This document shows, piece after piece, positions 1 through 8,348 of a stretch of DNA of 64,000 bases. The notes under the pieces were generated by a model that worked only from the letters and a program-made list of their open reading frames with translations, was not told where the DNA came from and searched no databases. Location: positions 1,544,501-1,608,500 of the forward strand of contig NZ_AP025637.1 of assembly GCF_022846615.1 (NCBI RefSeq), given 5' to 3'. Within the stretch, counting starts at the first letter, position 1. Each line of letters starts with the position of its first letter. The DNA is from Roseomonas fluvialis. Lineage in GTDB: Bacteria; Pseudomonadota; Alphaproteobacteria; Acetobacterales; Acetobacteraceae. Made by a program: the position numbers and the translations under genes.

Positions 1-36
1 ATGTAGCACGCGCCACTCGGATGCGACTATGTCTCC

Positions 37-909
37 GTGTCCGCTCTAACCCCGCCGGCTCCGACCCTCGTTGATCGCGTGCCCCCGCACGCCTTCTTCG
101 TCGTCAGCGCCGTGTTCCATTATCTCGGCCCCAGCTTTGCCGTGCTGCTGTTCGCCAGCCTCGCACCGCCGGGCGTCGCGTGGCTGCGGATTGCCAGCGC
201 TGGGCTCGTCTTTGCACTGTGGCGCCGACCCTGGCGCGCCTGGGCGGCGTTGCCCGCCCGCGATCGGTGGGTGGTGACCGCGATGGGCGCGGTCCTTGCT
301 CTGATGAACACTGCCTTCTACGAGGCGATCGCTCGGCTGCCGCTCGCTACCGTCGGTGCCATCGAGTTCCTCGGCCCAATTGCGCTTGCCGCGCTCGGCT
401 TCCGCTCGCGCCGCAACCTCGCCGCGCTGTCGTTCGCCGTCGCAGGCGTCTGGCTGCTGACGGACGCGCGGCTCGCGGGCGAGCCGCTCGGCTACCTCCT
501 CGCCTTCGCCAACTGTGCCCTCTTCGTGCTCTACATCCTGCTTGGCCACCGCATGTCCGCGGGCGGCGCCGGCGTCTCGGGCGTGGACCGCCTCGCGCTG
601 TCCATGCTCGTCGCTGCCGTAGCCGCGCTGCCTTTCGGCGTGCGTGAGGCCGCGCCCGCTTTCGCTGACTTCTGGCTCCTCGCGGCTGCGGTCGGCGTCG
701 GTGTGTCCTCCTCCGTCATCCCTTACGTCTGCGATCAACTCGCCATGCGCCGGCTGCCGCGCGCCTCCTTCGCCCTGTTGCTGTCGCTGCTGCCGGCGAG
801 TGCGGCGGCGATCGGCCTGCTTGTGTTGGGGCAGGTGCCCACGCCCATCGAGGTGGCGGGTATCGGGCTGGTCATCGTAGGCGTTGCCCTGCACAGGTCA
901 GAGAAGTAG
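37..909 (+). CDS. EamA/DMT-family exporter (RhtA-like)
   Basis: A 290-residue, almost wholly hydrophobic protein with about ten predicted membrane helices arranged as two repeated EamA halves, the architecture of the drug/metabolite transporter superfamily. The N-terminal half contains TVGAIEFLGPIALAALG, and the C-terminal half contains SSSVIPYVCDQLAMRRLP, which resembles RhtA-type threonine/homoserine exporters. It would sit in the inner membrane and export amino acids or small metabolites. An in-frame TAG at 4-6 makes the GTG at 37 the first usable start; no clear ribosome binding site is visible. It ends 175 bases before parB, and whether it belongs to the element or to flanking DNA cannot be decided here. 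The substrate is inference. Confidence 0.82.
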   Translation: MSALTPPAPTLVDRVPPHAFFVVSAVFHYLGPSFAVLLFASLAPPGVAWLRIASAGLVFALWRRPWRAWAALPARDRWVVTAMGAVLALMNTAFYEAIARLPLATVGAIEFLGPIALAALGFRSRRNLAALSFAVAGVWLLTDARLAGEPLGYLLAFANCALFVLYILLGHRMSAGGAGVSGVDRLALSMLVAAVAALPFGVREAAPAFADFWLLAAAVGVGVSSSVIPYVCDQLAMRRLPRASFALLLSLLPASAAAIGLLVLGQVPTPIEVAGIGLVIVGVALHRSEK

Positions 910-1027
910 CGGCGGCGGTGCCGGCAAAGAAGCGCCGGGCGGCCCAGCGGTCCGCAGTGCCTGCGCGTGACCGGGGGCTGCGACCCAGTCGATGCTGTCA
1001 GAGTAAGAGGGCCGAGGCGGTCCTCGT

Positions 1028-1069
1028 GACGGGTTGAGGGTCGGGAGAGAGGCTCCCGGCCGGCCCGTC
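1028..1069 (+). promoter_or_regulatory. Nested hairpin in the parB leader
   Basis: Outer arms GACGGG (1028-1033) and CCCGTC (1064-1069) enclose inner arms CGGGAG (1042-1047) and CTCCCG (1053-1058) with an AGAGG loop. It lies 15 bases upstream of the parB start and just before the GGAGAA ribosome binding site at 1072-1077. A role in translation or mRNA stability is inference. Confidence 0.4.
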
Positions 1070-1084
1070 ATGGAGAACCCCCCC

Positions 1085-3217
1085 ATGTCGACCAACACTT
1101 CGAAGTCCGCCCCCAAGGTCGCGCTCTCCGCGTCGCGTGACATCCCCTTCAACCGCCTCGTCCTCAGCCAGGCGAATGTCCGCCGCATCAAGGCCGGCAT
1201 CGCCGTCGAGGAGCTGGCCGAGGATATCGCCCGGCGCACCCTGCTGCAGAGCCTCACCGTCCGCCCCGTGCTGGGCGATGACGGCCGCGAGACCGGCATG
1301 TTCGAGGTCCCCTCGGGCGGCCGCCGCTACCGTGCGCTGGAACTGCTCGTGAAGCAGAAGCGCCTCGCCCGCACCGCGCCGATCCCCTGCATCATCCGCA
1401 CCGAGGGCATCGCCGAGGAGGACAGCCTCGCCGAGAACGTGCAGCGCGCGCCGCTGCACCCACTCGACCAGTTCCGCGCCTTCCAGGCGCTGCGCGAGCG
1501 CGGCCGCTCGGAGGAGGACATCGCCGCGGCCTTCTTCGTCTCGGGTAGCGTTGTCCGGCAGCGGCTGCGCCTCGCCGCCGTCTCGCCGCGCCTCCTCGAC
1601 CTCTACGCCGAGGACAGCATGACGCTCGAGCAGCTGATGGCCTTCACCGTCAGCCCCGACCATGAGCGCCAGGAGCAGGTGTGGGAGGCGCTGCAACGCT
1701 CCTACACGAAGGAGCCCTACCAGATCCGCCGCCTGCTGACCGAGGGCGCCGTCCGTGCTTCCGACAAGCGCGCGCGCTTCGTCGGCGCCGAGGCCTACGA
1801 GACGGCGGGCGGGCTGATCCTGCGTGACCTGTTCCAGCCCGACGATGGCGGCTGGTGGCAGGATGCCGGGCTGCTCGACCGGCTCGCGCGCGAGCGGCTG
1901 GAGCGCGAGGCTGAGGCGATCCGCGCCGAGGGCTGGCGCTGGGTCGAGGTCGCGCCCGACTTCCCCTACGGCCACACCTACGGCCAGCGCCGCCTGGTCG
2001 GCGAGGCGCAGCCGCTGACCGAGGAGGAGACGGCGCGGCGCGATGCGCTTCAGGCCGAGTTCGACCGACTGGAGCAGGAATCCGCCGAGGCCGACGAGGT
2101 GCCGGAAGAAACTGACCGGCGCCTGGCCGAGATCGAGGAGGCGCTCGCCGCCTTCGAAGACCGGCCCGTCACCTACGATCCCGGGGAGATGTCACGCGCC
2201 GGCGTCTTCGTCAGCATCGACGGCTCGGGCGCGCTGCGCGTCGAGCGCGGGTATGTCCGGCCGGAGAACGAGCCGCCGGTCGCGGCCGAGCCAGAGCAGG
2301 AGCAGGTCGGGGCCGGCCAGCCCTCGGCCGATGCGGAGACGGAGGGCGAGACCACGGACGAGCCCGACTCCGGCACGGCCGCCCCGCCTGCCGAGCCGCC
2401 GGAGGAGGACGAGGGCATCCGCCCGCTGCCCGACCGGCTGCTGATGGAGCTCACCGCGCACCGCACCCTCGCGCTGCGTGATGCACTCGCCGCCGATCCG
2501 CAGACGGCCTTCCTGGCTGCGCTGCACGCGCTCTGCCTGAGGCTGTTCTACCGCTACGGCCTCGACTCCTGCCTGGAGATCGAGCCGAAGAGCGCGCTGT
2601 TCTCCGCCCAGGCGCCCGGCCTCACCGACACCGCCTCAGCGCGCGCGATCGAGACCCGCCACGCGCGCTGGCAGGCGCAGATGCCGCAGGAGCCGGGGGA
2701 GCTCTGGTCGGTCCTTGCCGGCTTCGACGCCGACAGCCGCGAGGCACTGTTCGCACACTGCGTCGGGCTGACGGTCAACGCGGTGCACGAGGCCTACAAC
2801 CGCCGGCCCAAGGCGATCGCGCATGCCGACCGGATCGCGGAGGCCGTCAGCCTCGACATGGCCGCGGTCGGCTGGCGGCCGACGGCGGAGGCCTATCTCG
2901 GCCGCGTCACCAAGGGCCGCATCCTCGCCACCGTGCGGGAGGCGCGCGGCGCGCGGGCGGCGGAGCGCCTCGCCGGCCTGAAGAAGGCGGAGATGGCGAC
3001 GGCGGCGGAGGAGCTCCTCGCCGATACCGGCTGGGTTCCCGAGCCGCTGCGCACGCCGGGCCAGGTCTTCGCCGCGGTGGAGCCGGAGACCGAGGCGGCG
3101 CCGGACGGCGAAGCGGAATTGGCGGCAGACGGCGGCGAACAGGCCATCGCCTCGGCGCCGCCGGCCGAGGACACTGAGCCCGCGGCGATCCCCACCGCCG
3201 CGATCGCCGCCGAGTAA
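1085..3217 (+). CDS. parB: ParB/RepB-family partition-like protein
   Basis: A 710-residue protein with an N-terminal ParB nuclease-like fold (about residues 20-125). It includes GGRRYRALELL and the box AENVQRAPLHPLDQF, the counterpart of the family's ENLQR segment. A helix-turn-helix follows (about 130-190). The long C-terminal half is rich in Glu, Ala and Pro with no recognised domain. This size class is found in alphaproteobacterial plasmids and ICEs and is far longer than chromosomal ParB (about 300 residues). ATG 1085 is chosen because GGAGAA lies 7 bases upstream; ATGs at 1034 and 1070 lack a comparable site. It likely binds DNA for segregation or regulation. No partner ParA is visible anywhere in the window, which is odd for a partition protein. 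Confidence 0.85.
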   Translation: MSTNTSKSAPKVALSASRDIPFNRLVLSQANVRRIKAGIAVEELAEDIARRTLLQSLTVRPVLGDDGRETGMFEVPSGGRRYRALELLVKQKRLARTAPIPCIIRTEGIAEEDSLAENVQRAPLHPLDQFRAFQALRERGRSEEDIAAAFFVSGSVVRQRLRLAAVSPRLLDLYAEDSMTLEQLMAFTVSPDHERQEQVWEALQRSYTKEPYQIRRLLTEGAVRASDKRARFVGAEAYETAGGLILRDLFQPDDGGWWQDAGLLDRLARERLEREAEAIRAEGWRWVEVAPDFPYGHTYGQRRLVGEAQPLTEEETARRDALQAEFDRLEQESAEADEVPEETDRRLAEIEEALAAFEDRPVTYDPGEMSRAGVFVSIDGSGALRVERGYVRPENEPPVAAEPEQEQVGAGQPSADAETEGETTDEPDSGTAAPPAEPPEEDEGIRPLPDRLLMELTAHRTLALRDALAADPQTAFLAALHALCLRLFYRYGLDSCLEIEPKSALFSAQAPGLTDTASARAIETRHARWQAQMPQEPGELWSVLAGFDADSREALFAHCVGLTVNAVHEAYNRRPKAIAHADRIAEAVSLDMAAVGWRPTAEAYLGRVTKGRILATVREARGARAAERLAGLKKAEMATAAEELLADTGWVPEPLRTPGQVFAAVEPETEAAPDGEAELAADGGEQAIASAPPAEDTEPAAIPTAAIAAE

Positions 3218-3235
3218 CCGGCCTCCCTGCACCTC

Positions 3236-3261
3236 GCGGGCCCGTCGCAAGGCGGGCCCGC
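3236..3261 (+). promoter_or_regulatory. GC-rich hairpin between parB and the Toprim gene
   Basis: GCGGGCCCG (3236-3244) and GCGGGCCCGC (3252-3261) are self-complementary and also pair with each other around a 7-base spacer. The hairpin sits just upstream of the ribosome binding site of the next gene. It could attenuate transcription or shape translation. It follows the same layout as hairpins upstream of other core genes of this element. Confidence 0.45.
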
Positions 3262-3279
3262 ATCTTCATGGAGGGACCG

Positions 3280-4311
3280 ATGCGCGAGGATGCCGCAGCG
3301 ATCGCGCGCCGCCTGGCCCGCAACGCCGAAGCAGTCTGCCGCCACTACCTCTTCAACGGCCGGCGCGAGGGGCGCTGGTGGACCGTGGGCGATGTCGCGA
3401 ACACGCCGGGGCGCAGCCTGTTCGTACGGCTGTACGGGCCCGACACCGGTCGCGGCGCCGCCGGGAAGTGGACCGACGCGGCGACGGGCGAGCACGGCGA
3501 CCTGCTGGACCTGATCGCCCGGGCGCGCGGCCTCGACAGCCTGCGCGACGTGCTGGACGAGGCGCGGCGGTTCCTGAGCCTGCCGCCACCACAGCGGCCG
3601 GAGCCACGCGCGCCGGTCGCGGCCGGCTCGCCGGATGCGGCGCGTCGGCTGTTCCACGCCGGGCAGCCGATCAAGGGGACGCTCGCGGAGACCTATCTGC
3701 GCGCGCGCGGCATCACCTACCTGGACGACCTGCCGGCGCTGCGATTCCACCCGCGCTGCTACTACCGCGCGGAAGAGAATGCGCCGGTCGAGACGTGGCC
3801 CGCAATGCTCGCCGCAGTGACGGACCTCGACGGCACGATCACCGGCGTGCACCGCACCTGGCTCGCGCGCGACGGCAGCGGCAAGGCGCCGGTCGCGACG
3901 CCACGGCGCGCGATAGGGCGGCTGCTTGGGAATGGTGTGCGGTTTGGCGTCGTGCAGGACGTCGTCGCCGTGGGCGAGGGCATCGAGACGATGCTCGCTC
4001 TGCGCTGCGTCATGCCTAAGCTCCCGATGATCGCCGCACTGTCAGCAAACCATCTCGTGGCACTGGCACTGCCGCCTGGACTGCGCCGACTCTATGCTGC
4101 ACAAGACGGCGACCACGCAGGCATCCGCGCTGCTGCAATGCTGACCGAGTGGGCTTGGCGAGCGGGAATTGAGCCCATCGACGTGTGCCCGCGTTCGGAT
4201 GATTTCAACAGCGATCTGCGCCAGATCGGCCCTCTGGAGTTGGCCGCTTGGGTGCGCGTTCAGATCGCACCTGAGGATACGGTCTGCCTATCGCCTACCG
4301 GAATTGGCTGA
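3280..4311 (+). CDS. Toprim-domain primase-like protein (DUF7146 type)
   Basis: A 343-residue protein. The N-terminal half (about 1-190) resembles the DUF7146 region of plasmid/ICE primase-like proteins, including GKWTDAATGEHGDLLDLIA and an ETYLRARGI segment. The C-terminal half is a Toprim fold with the Glu motif VAVGEGIETMLAL and the Asp pair AAQDGDHAG, the metal-binding residues of DnaG-type primases and topoisomerases. It probably primes or assists replication of the transferred strand. No N-terminal zinc finger or helicase domain is present. ATG 3280 is preceded by GGAGGG at 3270-3275; the upstream ATG at 3268 overlaps that site and is less likely. It forms a maintenance pair with parB. 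Confidence 0.83.
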   Translation: MREDAAAIARRLARNAEAVCRHYLFNGRREGRWWTVGDVANTPGRSLFVRLYGPDTGRGAAGKWTDAATGEHGDLLDLIARARGLDSLRDVLDEARRFLSLPPPQRPEPRAPVAAGSPDAARRLFHAGQPIKGTLAETYLRARGITYLDDLPALRFHPRCYYRAEENAPVETWPAMLAAVTDLDGTITGVHRTWLARDGSGKAPVATPRRAIGRLLGNGVRFGVVQDVVAVGEGIETMLALRCVMPKLPMIAALSANHLVALALPPGLRRLYAAQDGDHAGIRAAAMLTEWAWRAGIEPIDVCPRSDDFNSDLRQIGPLELAAWVRVQIAPEDTVCLSPTGIG

Positions 4312-4448
4312 CGTCAGCCGAGGCGTCCATCGCATTGACGCAACCATCGTTGGGCCCGTCCACAGCCAAATTCAATCGAAACATTGAACCGGGCGCGACG
4401 TTTAGTTCTCAAGCTTCTTTATAGGGCGCTTTTCGCAAGCACGGCAGG

Positions 4449-5678
4449 CTATTTGCTCTGACCGCTCGCAATACCGAAGCGACCCAGCAGCCGCAAGAGA
4501 CCAACCAGCGCCGCCGCCGCGAGTATCGCGCCTGCCAGGAATGTCGCGCCCGGGCCGAACCAATCCCACAGCGCCCCAGCCAGGACGCTGGCGCCCAACA
4601 TGGCGACGCCGCAGGCGAGGTTGAACATGCCGAATGCCGTGCCGCGTAGGGCAGCTGGCGCGGTGTCCGCCACAAGCGTTGAGAGCAGTCCCTGTGTCAG
4701 CCCCATGTGCAGTCCCCACAGCGCGATGCCGAGGGCGATGCCGGCAAGCCCATCGAAGGCGGCCAGCGTCAGATCCGCGGCGATCAGGCAGCCCAGCCCA
4801 AGCGCGAGCAGCTTTCCGCGGTCCATCCTGTCGGCCAGCACCCCGGCGGGATAGGCTGAGAGCGCATAGACCACGTTCATCAGCACGAGCACTCCGGGCA
4901 CAAGAACCAGCGCCAGGCCAGCCTGCTGCGCGCGCAGCACCAGGAAGGCCTCGCTGAACCGCGCCAGCGTGAAGACACCGGCCACGGCGACGACCCACCA
5001 ATAGGCGGCCGGCAGCCGTCGCAACTCCGCCAGCGAAAGTGGCACCCGCGGCTTAGCCAGGCCGGGCGGTCGCGCCGGCTCCTGCACCGCGAAAAGGATC
5101 AGCAGGAACGCGCCAACCGCCGGGATCACGGCCACCCAGAAGACGAAGTGGAAATTGTCCGCGGTCCACCACATCAGCGCGATGGCGAGCAGCGGTCCTG
5201 CGAAGGCGCCCACCGTATCGAGCGCCTGGCGCAGCCCGAAGGCGGCACCGCGCATATCCGCCGGCGCGAGATCGGCAACCAGTGCATCGCGCGGGGCACC
5301 GCGGATGCCCTTACCGATGCGATCAATGAAGCGAGCGCCGATCAGCCAGCCCACCGTCTCTGCGAGCGGGAAGATCGGCTTGGTCAAAGCCGCCATGCCG
5401 TAACCGGTGGCGGCGAGCAGCTTGCGCTTGCCGAGGCGGTCGGAGAGCGCGCCGGAGAAGACCTTGGTGATCGCCGCAGTCGCTTCGGCGATGCCCTCGA
5501 TGATGCCGACCGTCATGGTCGATGTGCCGAGCACGACGACGAGATAGACCGGTAGCAGGGCATGGATCATCTCCGAGGAGACGTCCATCAGCAGCGAGAC
5601 GAAGCCAAGCGCCCAGATGCTGCGCGGCAGGCGAGGCCGCGCAGCCTCGCTGCCGCCACCCGGAGTGGGTGCCGTCAC
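4449..5678 (-). CDS. MFS transporter
   Basis: A 409-residue major facilitator with about 12 membrane helices. The hallmark loop between helices 2 and 3 is present as GALSDRLGKRK. The segment RFIDRIGKGIRGAPRDALVA is typical of a large uncharacterised MFS group that also resembles magnetosome MamH-type transporters. The start is the GTG at 5678, whose codon overlaps the TGA of the upstream 77-aa gene as GTGA, so translation is coupled. An ATG much further upstream in the same frame would overlap two other genes and is rejected. It is the last gene of the rpiR operon. Substrate unknown; a metal or small organic compound is possible. Confidence 0.85.
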   Translation of the reverse strand: MTAPTPGGGSEAARPRLPRSIWALGFVSLLMDVSSEMIHALLPVYLVVVLGTSTMTVGIIEGIAEATAAITKVFSGALSDRLGKRKLLAATGYGMAALTKPIFPLAETVGWLIGARFIDRIGKGIRGAPRDALVADLAPADMRGAAFGLRQALDTVGAFAGPLLAIALMWWTADNFHFVFWVAVIPAVGAFLLILFAVQEPARPPGLAKPRVPLSLAELRRLPAAYWWVVAVAGVFTLARFSEAFLVLRAQQAGLALVLVPGVLVLMNVVYALSAYPAGVLADRMDRGKLLALGLGCLIAADLTLAAFDGLAGIALGIALWGLHMGLTQGLLSTLVADTAPAALRGTAFGMFNLACGVAMLGASVLAGALWDWFGPGATFLAGAILAAAALVGLLRLLGRFGIASGQSK

Positions 5679-5908
5679 GTCGCGGCCTTGGCGCCTCGAC
5701 GCTTGCGGGCGGCAGTCACGACGTTGACCAGCAGGATGGCGATACACCCCGCCAGCAGCGCAGCCCCCGCCGCTGCCATCGTGACGCCGGGTACGGCCAG
5801 CATCACCAGCCCGACCAGCGCGCACCAGACGACCAGGGCCAGGGCGAGCGAGCCGTCATCGACGAACAGGCCGACGATCTCGTGCAGAATGGCGCGAAGC
5901 GTTCCCAT
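5675..5908 (-). CDS. 77-aa membrane protein
   Basis: A 77-residue protein with two strong hydrophobic stretches (about residues 20-40 and 42-65) and a basic tail ending RKRRGAKAAT, which suggests a two-helix inner-membrane protein with a cytoplasmic C-terminus. I do not recognise the family. It is well supported as a gene by its context. Its ATG overlaps the stop of the COG4280 gene (ATGA at 5905-5908), and its TGA overlaps the GTG of the MFS gene. It may be an accessory subunit of one of the two transporters beside it; that is inference. Confidence 0.7.
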   Translation of the reverse strand: MGTLRAILHEIVGLFVDDGSLALALVVWCALVGLVMLAVPGVTMAAAGAALLAGCIAILLVNVVTAARKRRGAKAAT

Positions 5909-6660
5909 CAGCGTGCCTCCATCGGTTGCGCAGGCGCTGCGGCCAGCCGGACGGCGAGCAGCGCCGCACCCAGCAGGACCACCGCGATCCCGATCAGCGC
6001 CAGGTCGTGGCCTGGCCACTCGATGCCCATGCCCTCGCCAGTCCAGAAGATGCCGAAGGCAGAGATGAGGACGCCCACGGCGAACTTGAGCGTGTTCTCG
6101 GGCACGCGCGCCAGCGGCTTGTGGATCGCGACCGCGGCGACCGTCACGAGCAGGGCCGCGGCGAGGGCGCCCAACGCGGCTGGGCCGATCAGCGCGGGGC
6201 TGCCAGCGGCAACGGCCAGCACCAGGAAGGCCACCTCGACTCCTTCCAGCAGCACACCCTTGAAGGCCGTGGCCATGGCGATGGGATCGACGCCCCATCG
6301 CTCGGTGGTCCGCGCCAGTTTCAGGTTAGCGGTCTCGCTCTTGAAGATCGCCTCCTCGTCATGCAGCGGGATGATGCCGGCGCCGCGCAGGATCGCCTTG
6401 CGCAGCCAGCGCATGCCGAAGAGGAGCAGCAAGACGCCGACGAAGAGCTGCAACGCCTGCTCCGGCAGTCGCGAGAGCGCCGGACCGAGCGCCAGCACGA
6501 GCACGACCAGCGCCGCGAGCGCCAGGCCGGTGCCGACGAAGGCCGATTTCCAGCCGCGCACGGTGCCGACGGCCAGCACGATGGTCGCCGCTTCCACGCA
6601 TTCAACGAGCGAGGCGAGGAAGGCAGCCGATACGGTGGGGGCGAGTTCGATCCAGGTCAT
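5908..6660 (-). CDS. COG4280-family membrane protein, predicted transporter
   Basis: A 250-residue protein with about seven membrane helices. It contains an internal duplication: the first half has the acidic motif VECVEAATIVLAVG and the second half LLEGVEVAFLVLAVA. Two membrane-embedded acidic motifs in an inverted-repeat protein recall the GDT1/TMEM165-like cation transporters (EGDK motifs), but the motif here is different. I place it in COG4280, a family without assigned function. Both ends are coupled by ATGA overlaps (5905-5908 and 6657-6660), so the five minus-strand genes are one operon. Metal-ion transport is a hypothesis only. Confidence 0.7.
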   Translation of the reverse strand: MTWIELAPTVSAAFLASLVECVEAATIVLAVGTVRGWKSAFVGTGLALAALVVLVLALGPALSRLPEQALQLFVGVLLLLFGMRWLRKAILRGAGIIPLHDEEAIFKSETANLKLARTTERWGVDPIAMATAFKGVLLEGVEVAFLVLAVAAGSPALIGPAALGALAAALLVTVAAVAIHKPLARVPENTLKFAVGVLISAFGIFWTGEGMGIEWPGHDLALIGIAVVLLGAALLAVRLAAAPAQPMEAR

Positions 6661-6935
6661 GGCTTGCGGCTCCAGTTCTGATGCGTGAGGCGGGGCTGGG
6701 TGAGCGGATCCTGGAAGGGGATGCCGGCTTCGACCGCGTCGCGGGTCAGGCCGACGTCGTCCAGCAGGCGGTCGTCCAGCCGGGCCAGGCGACGGCGGTC
6801 AGTGGCATGGCGCGCCAGGCGCTCGGCCGGGGTTTCCATGGGCAGGCGCGGCGGCGGCCAGCGGCGCGGCGCTCTGCGATCCGCGACGCCGAGCATGGCC
6901 ATCAGCCAAGCCGGGGCGGTGTCAGCCCACATCAT
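6657..6935 (-). CDS. DUF1127-domain small protein
   Basis: A 92-residue protein whose centre reads RRRLARLDDRLLDDVGLTR, the conserved core of DUF1127 (YjiS-like) proteins: an Arg/Leu-rich segment followed by a D-x-GLTR motif. In Alphaproteobacteria such small proteins have been linked to RNA metabolism and phosphate or carbon homeostasis; the role here is unknown. Two adjacent ATG codons (6935 and 6932) are possible, and both overlap the 3' end of rpiR by 11-14 bases. Its TGA overlaps the ATG of the COG4280 gene. Before the core the protein is Pro/Arg-rich with no signal peptide. Confidence 0.75.
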   Translation of the reverse strand: MMWADTAPAWLMAMLGVADRRAPRRWPPPRLPMETPAERLARHATDRRRLARLDDRLLDDVGLTRDAVEAGIPFQDPLTQPRLTHQNWSRKP

Positions 6936-7827
6936 GGCGCCCTCCGGCAATGGCTGCGCGGAGGTCGTTGAGACGGTCGAGCGAGGCCAGCGCACGCTCG
7001 CCATCCATCGCCGCAAGACCGAGGGCGATGGCCTCGAGCGCCACCAGTGTCGCGCCATGCAGCGCGACGCGGCGTGTGCGCCCGCGCCGGGCGGGCACCA
7101 CAACATCGGCGTGCCGTGCCAGAGATCGGTCGAGACTGTCGGTCACGAGGACCACCGGCAGCGCCATCCGTCGGGCCTCGCCGAACAGCGCCACCACCTC
7201 GCGATAGGCACGGCCATAGGCCAGCACGAGCAGTGCATCGCCGGGGCCGAGGTCGAGCATCTGGTCGGCCAGCGCGATACCGCTCGCATCCAACGCCCGC
7301 GTCGTGCGGCCCGCACGCGCGAGCAGCGTCGCGAGGTAGCGCGCCAGCGCCGCAGAGGGGCCAAGTCCAAAGACCAGGATGCGCCGCGCGGGATGCAAGG
7401 CCGCCACCGCGGAACGGAGCGTGGCGCGCGCTTCCGGCGTCGCCAGCGCCTCCACCGCCTCACGCTGCGTGTCGATGGCGAGGTCCACGGCGCGCCTGGA
7501 TTCCTCGCCTGCCTCCGCCAGGGTGGTGCGCATGGCCTCGGCCGGATTGGCCTGGGGTGCCGCAAGGGCCGCGGAGAGTTCACGCTTGAGGTCGGGCAGG
7601 CCGGCGAAGCCGAGTGCCTGGACGGTGCGAACGACGGTCGCGTCGGAGGTGCCGGTGCGCTCAGCCAGTTCCGCGGCGGACAGCGCCAGCGCCAGTGGTC
7701 GATTCTCGACCACGAAGCGCGCGACGCGGCGTGCGGCAGGGGAGAGCGTGGACAAGGTCGCGCCGAGGCGATCACCGAAGGGATCTATGGCCTCAGTCGG
7801 CGATGATTGGGGCGCGCGTCGCGGCAT
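6922..7827 (-). CDS. MurR/RpiR-family transcriptional regulator
   Basis: A 301-residue regulator. The N-terminal HTH_6 domain (about residues 15-90) contains AELAERTGTSDATVVRTVQALGF. The C-terminal SIS sugar-isomerase-like domain (about 130-280) contains RRILVFGLGPSAALARYLA and LVLAYGRAYREVVALF, the effector-binding fold that senses phosphosugars in this family. It is the first gene of a five-gene operon and probably controls it together with itself. A sigma70-like promoter and a small inverted repeat lie directly upstream. The ribosome binding site GAGGAGGG lies just before the ATG at 7827. The effector cannot be read from the sequence. Confidence 0.88.
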   Translation of the reverse strand: MPRRAPQSSPTEAIDPFGDRLGATLSTLSPAARRVARFVVENRPLALALSAAELAERTGTSDATVVRTVQALGFAGLPDLKRELSAALAAPQANPAEAMRTTLAEAGEESRRAVDLAIDTQREAVEALATPEARATLRSAVAALHPARRILVFGLGPSAALARYLATLLARAGRTTRALDASGIALADQMLDLGPGDALLVLAYGRAYREVVALFGEARRMALPVVLVTDSLDRSLARHADVVVPARRGRTRRVALHGATLVALEAIALGLAAMDGERALASLDRLNDLRAAIAGGRHDVG

Positions 7828-7849
7828 ATGACCCTCCTCAACGCAGTAA

Positions 7850-7879
7850 ATGCTACAGAAAAATCGTTTATGTAGTCAA
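7850..7879 (-). promoter_or_regulatory. Promoter of the rpiR operon
   Basis: On the minus strand a -35 TTGACT (7879-7874) and a -10 TAGCAT (7855-7850) are separated by 18 bases. The inverted repeat CTACA-N13-TGTAG lies between and over these elements and could be an operator for RpiR. This stretch is strikingly AT-rich compared with its surroundings. No experimental support. Confidence 0.55.
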
Positions 7880-7890
7880 TGCTCCGTCAT

Positions 7891-8166
7891 GCTGAGCGAC
7901 GATCTGCTTGCCCGGATGCACCGCCTGGCAAGGCAACAAATCCGCGATCCAGTGGATTGATTTCACTTCCCGATTCCCGCGTCGCCGCGGACGCACGCGG
8001 CAGTTGTCCATCAGGGAAGGCGTCGAGGCAGGCATGAGACCTGGACTCGGCATTCTTTCGTCCACGCGGAGCACTTCAACTCATGCTCCTCGCCGATCAC
8101 GGCGCCCACGGCCTTCTCACGGGCGATCGGGCCCGGGCCGCTCCCTCCCCGCAACGCCGTCGCGCA
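7891..8166. other. Intergenic stretch without a recognised gene
   Basis: Between the divergent rpiR promoter and the first structured leader repeat I see no coding sequence with family resemblance. The open frame running from 7908 is an upstream extension of the DUF2493 frame with arginine- and proline-rich, non-protein-like composition. Confidence 0.5.
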
Positions 8167-8250
8167 GCTTTCTTCCCCGCGGCCCTGACGGGCCGCTTCC
8201 TCGCGAGGCAAGAAAGCCGCGCGCCGCCGTCCTCCGCTGCGCTGCGGCCC
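8167..8250 (+). repeat. Structured leader repeat, copy 1
   Basis: An outer stem GCTTTCTT (8167-8174) / AAGAAAGC (8210-8217) encloses TTCCCC, a hairpin GCGGCCC-TGAC-GGGCCGC (8179-8196) and the palindrome CCTCGCGAGG (8199-8208). It is followed by the block CTCCGCTGCGCTGCGG that is identical in all three copies. It lies about 100 bases upstream of the DUF2493 gene. Copies 2 and 3 are at 10218-10296 and 11949-12061. The helices are kept while their sequences differ, which suggests a functional RNA or DNA structure. Confidence 0.7.
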
Positions 8251-8308
8251 TCCGGCTTCGCCTGCGGGTGCCGGTCCGTCCCGCCCCCGGCCGGGTGATC
8301 GCCACGAA

Positions 8309-8327
8309 GGCCGCGATGGGCGCGGCC
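8309..8327 (+). promoter_or_regulatory. Leader hairpin GGCCGCG-ATGGG-CGCGGCC
   Basis: A perfect 7-bp stem with a 5-base loop, followed by GACAG and the DUF2493 ATG 21 bases downstream. The 22 bases starting at 8308 recur exactly at 12548, upstream of the second DUF736 gene, so the element is a repeated part of the leader and not chance GC-richness. Confidence 0.6.
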
Positions 8328-8348
8328 CGTGACAGCGAGGACCCGGCC

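Noticed and set aside
1-1084. Integrase, tRNA or att site at the left edge
   Set aside because: Only an EamA transporter and a short spacer are present; no tyrosine or serine recombinase and no tRNA-like sequence is seen here or at the 50.2 kb end.
5522-6688. 388-aa plus-strand open frame
   Set aside because: Antisense to the coupled transporter genes; Ser/Arg/Pro-rich and without domains.
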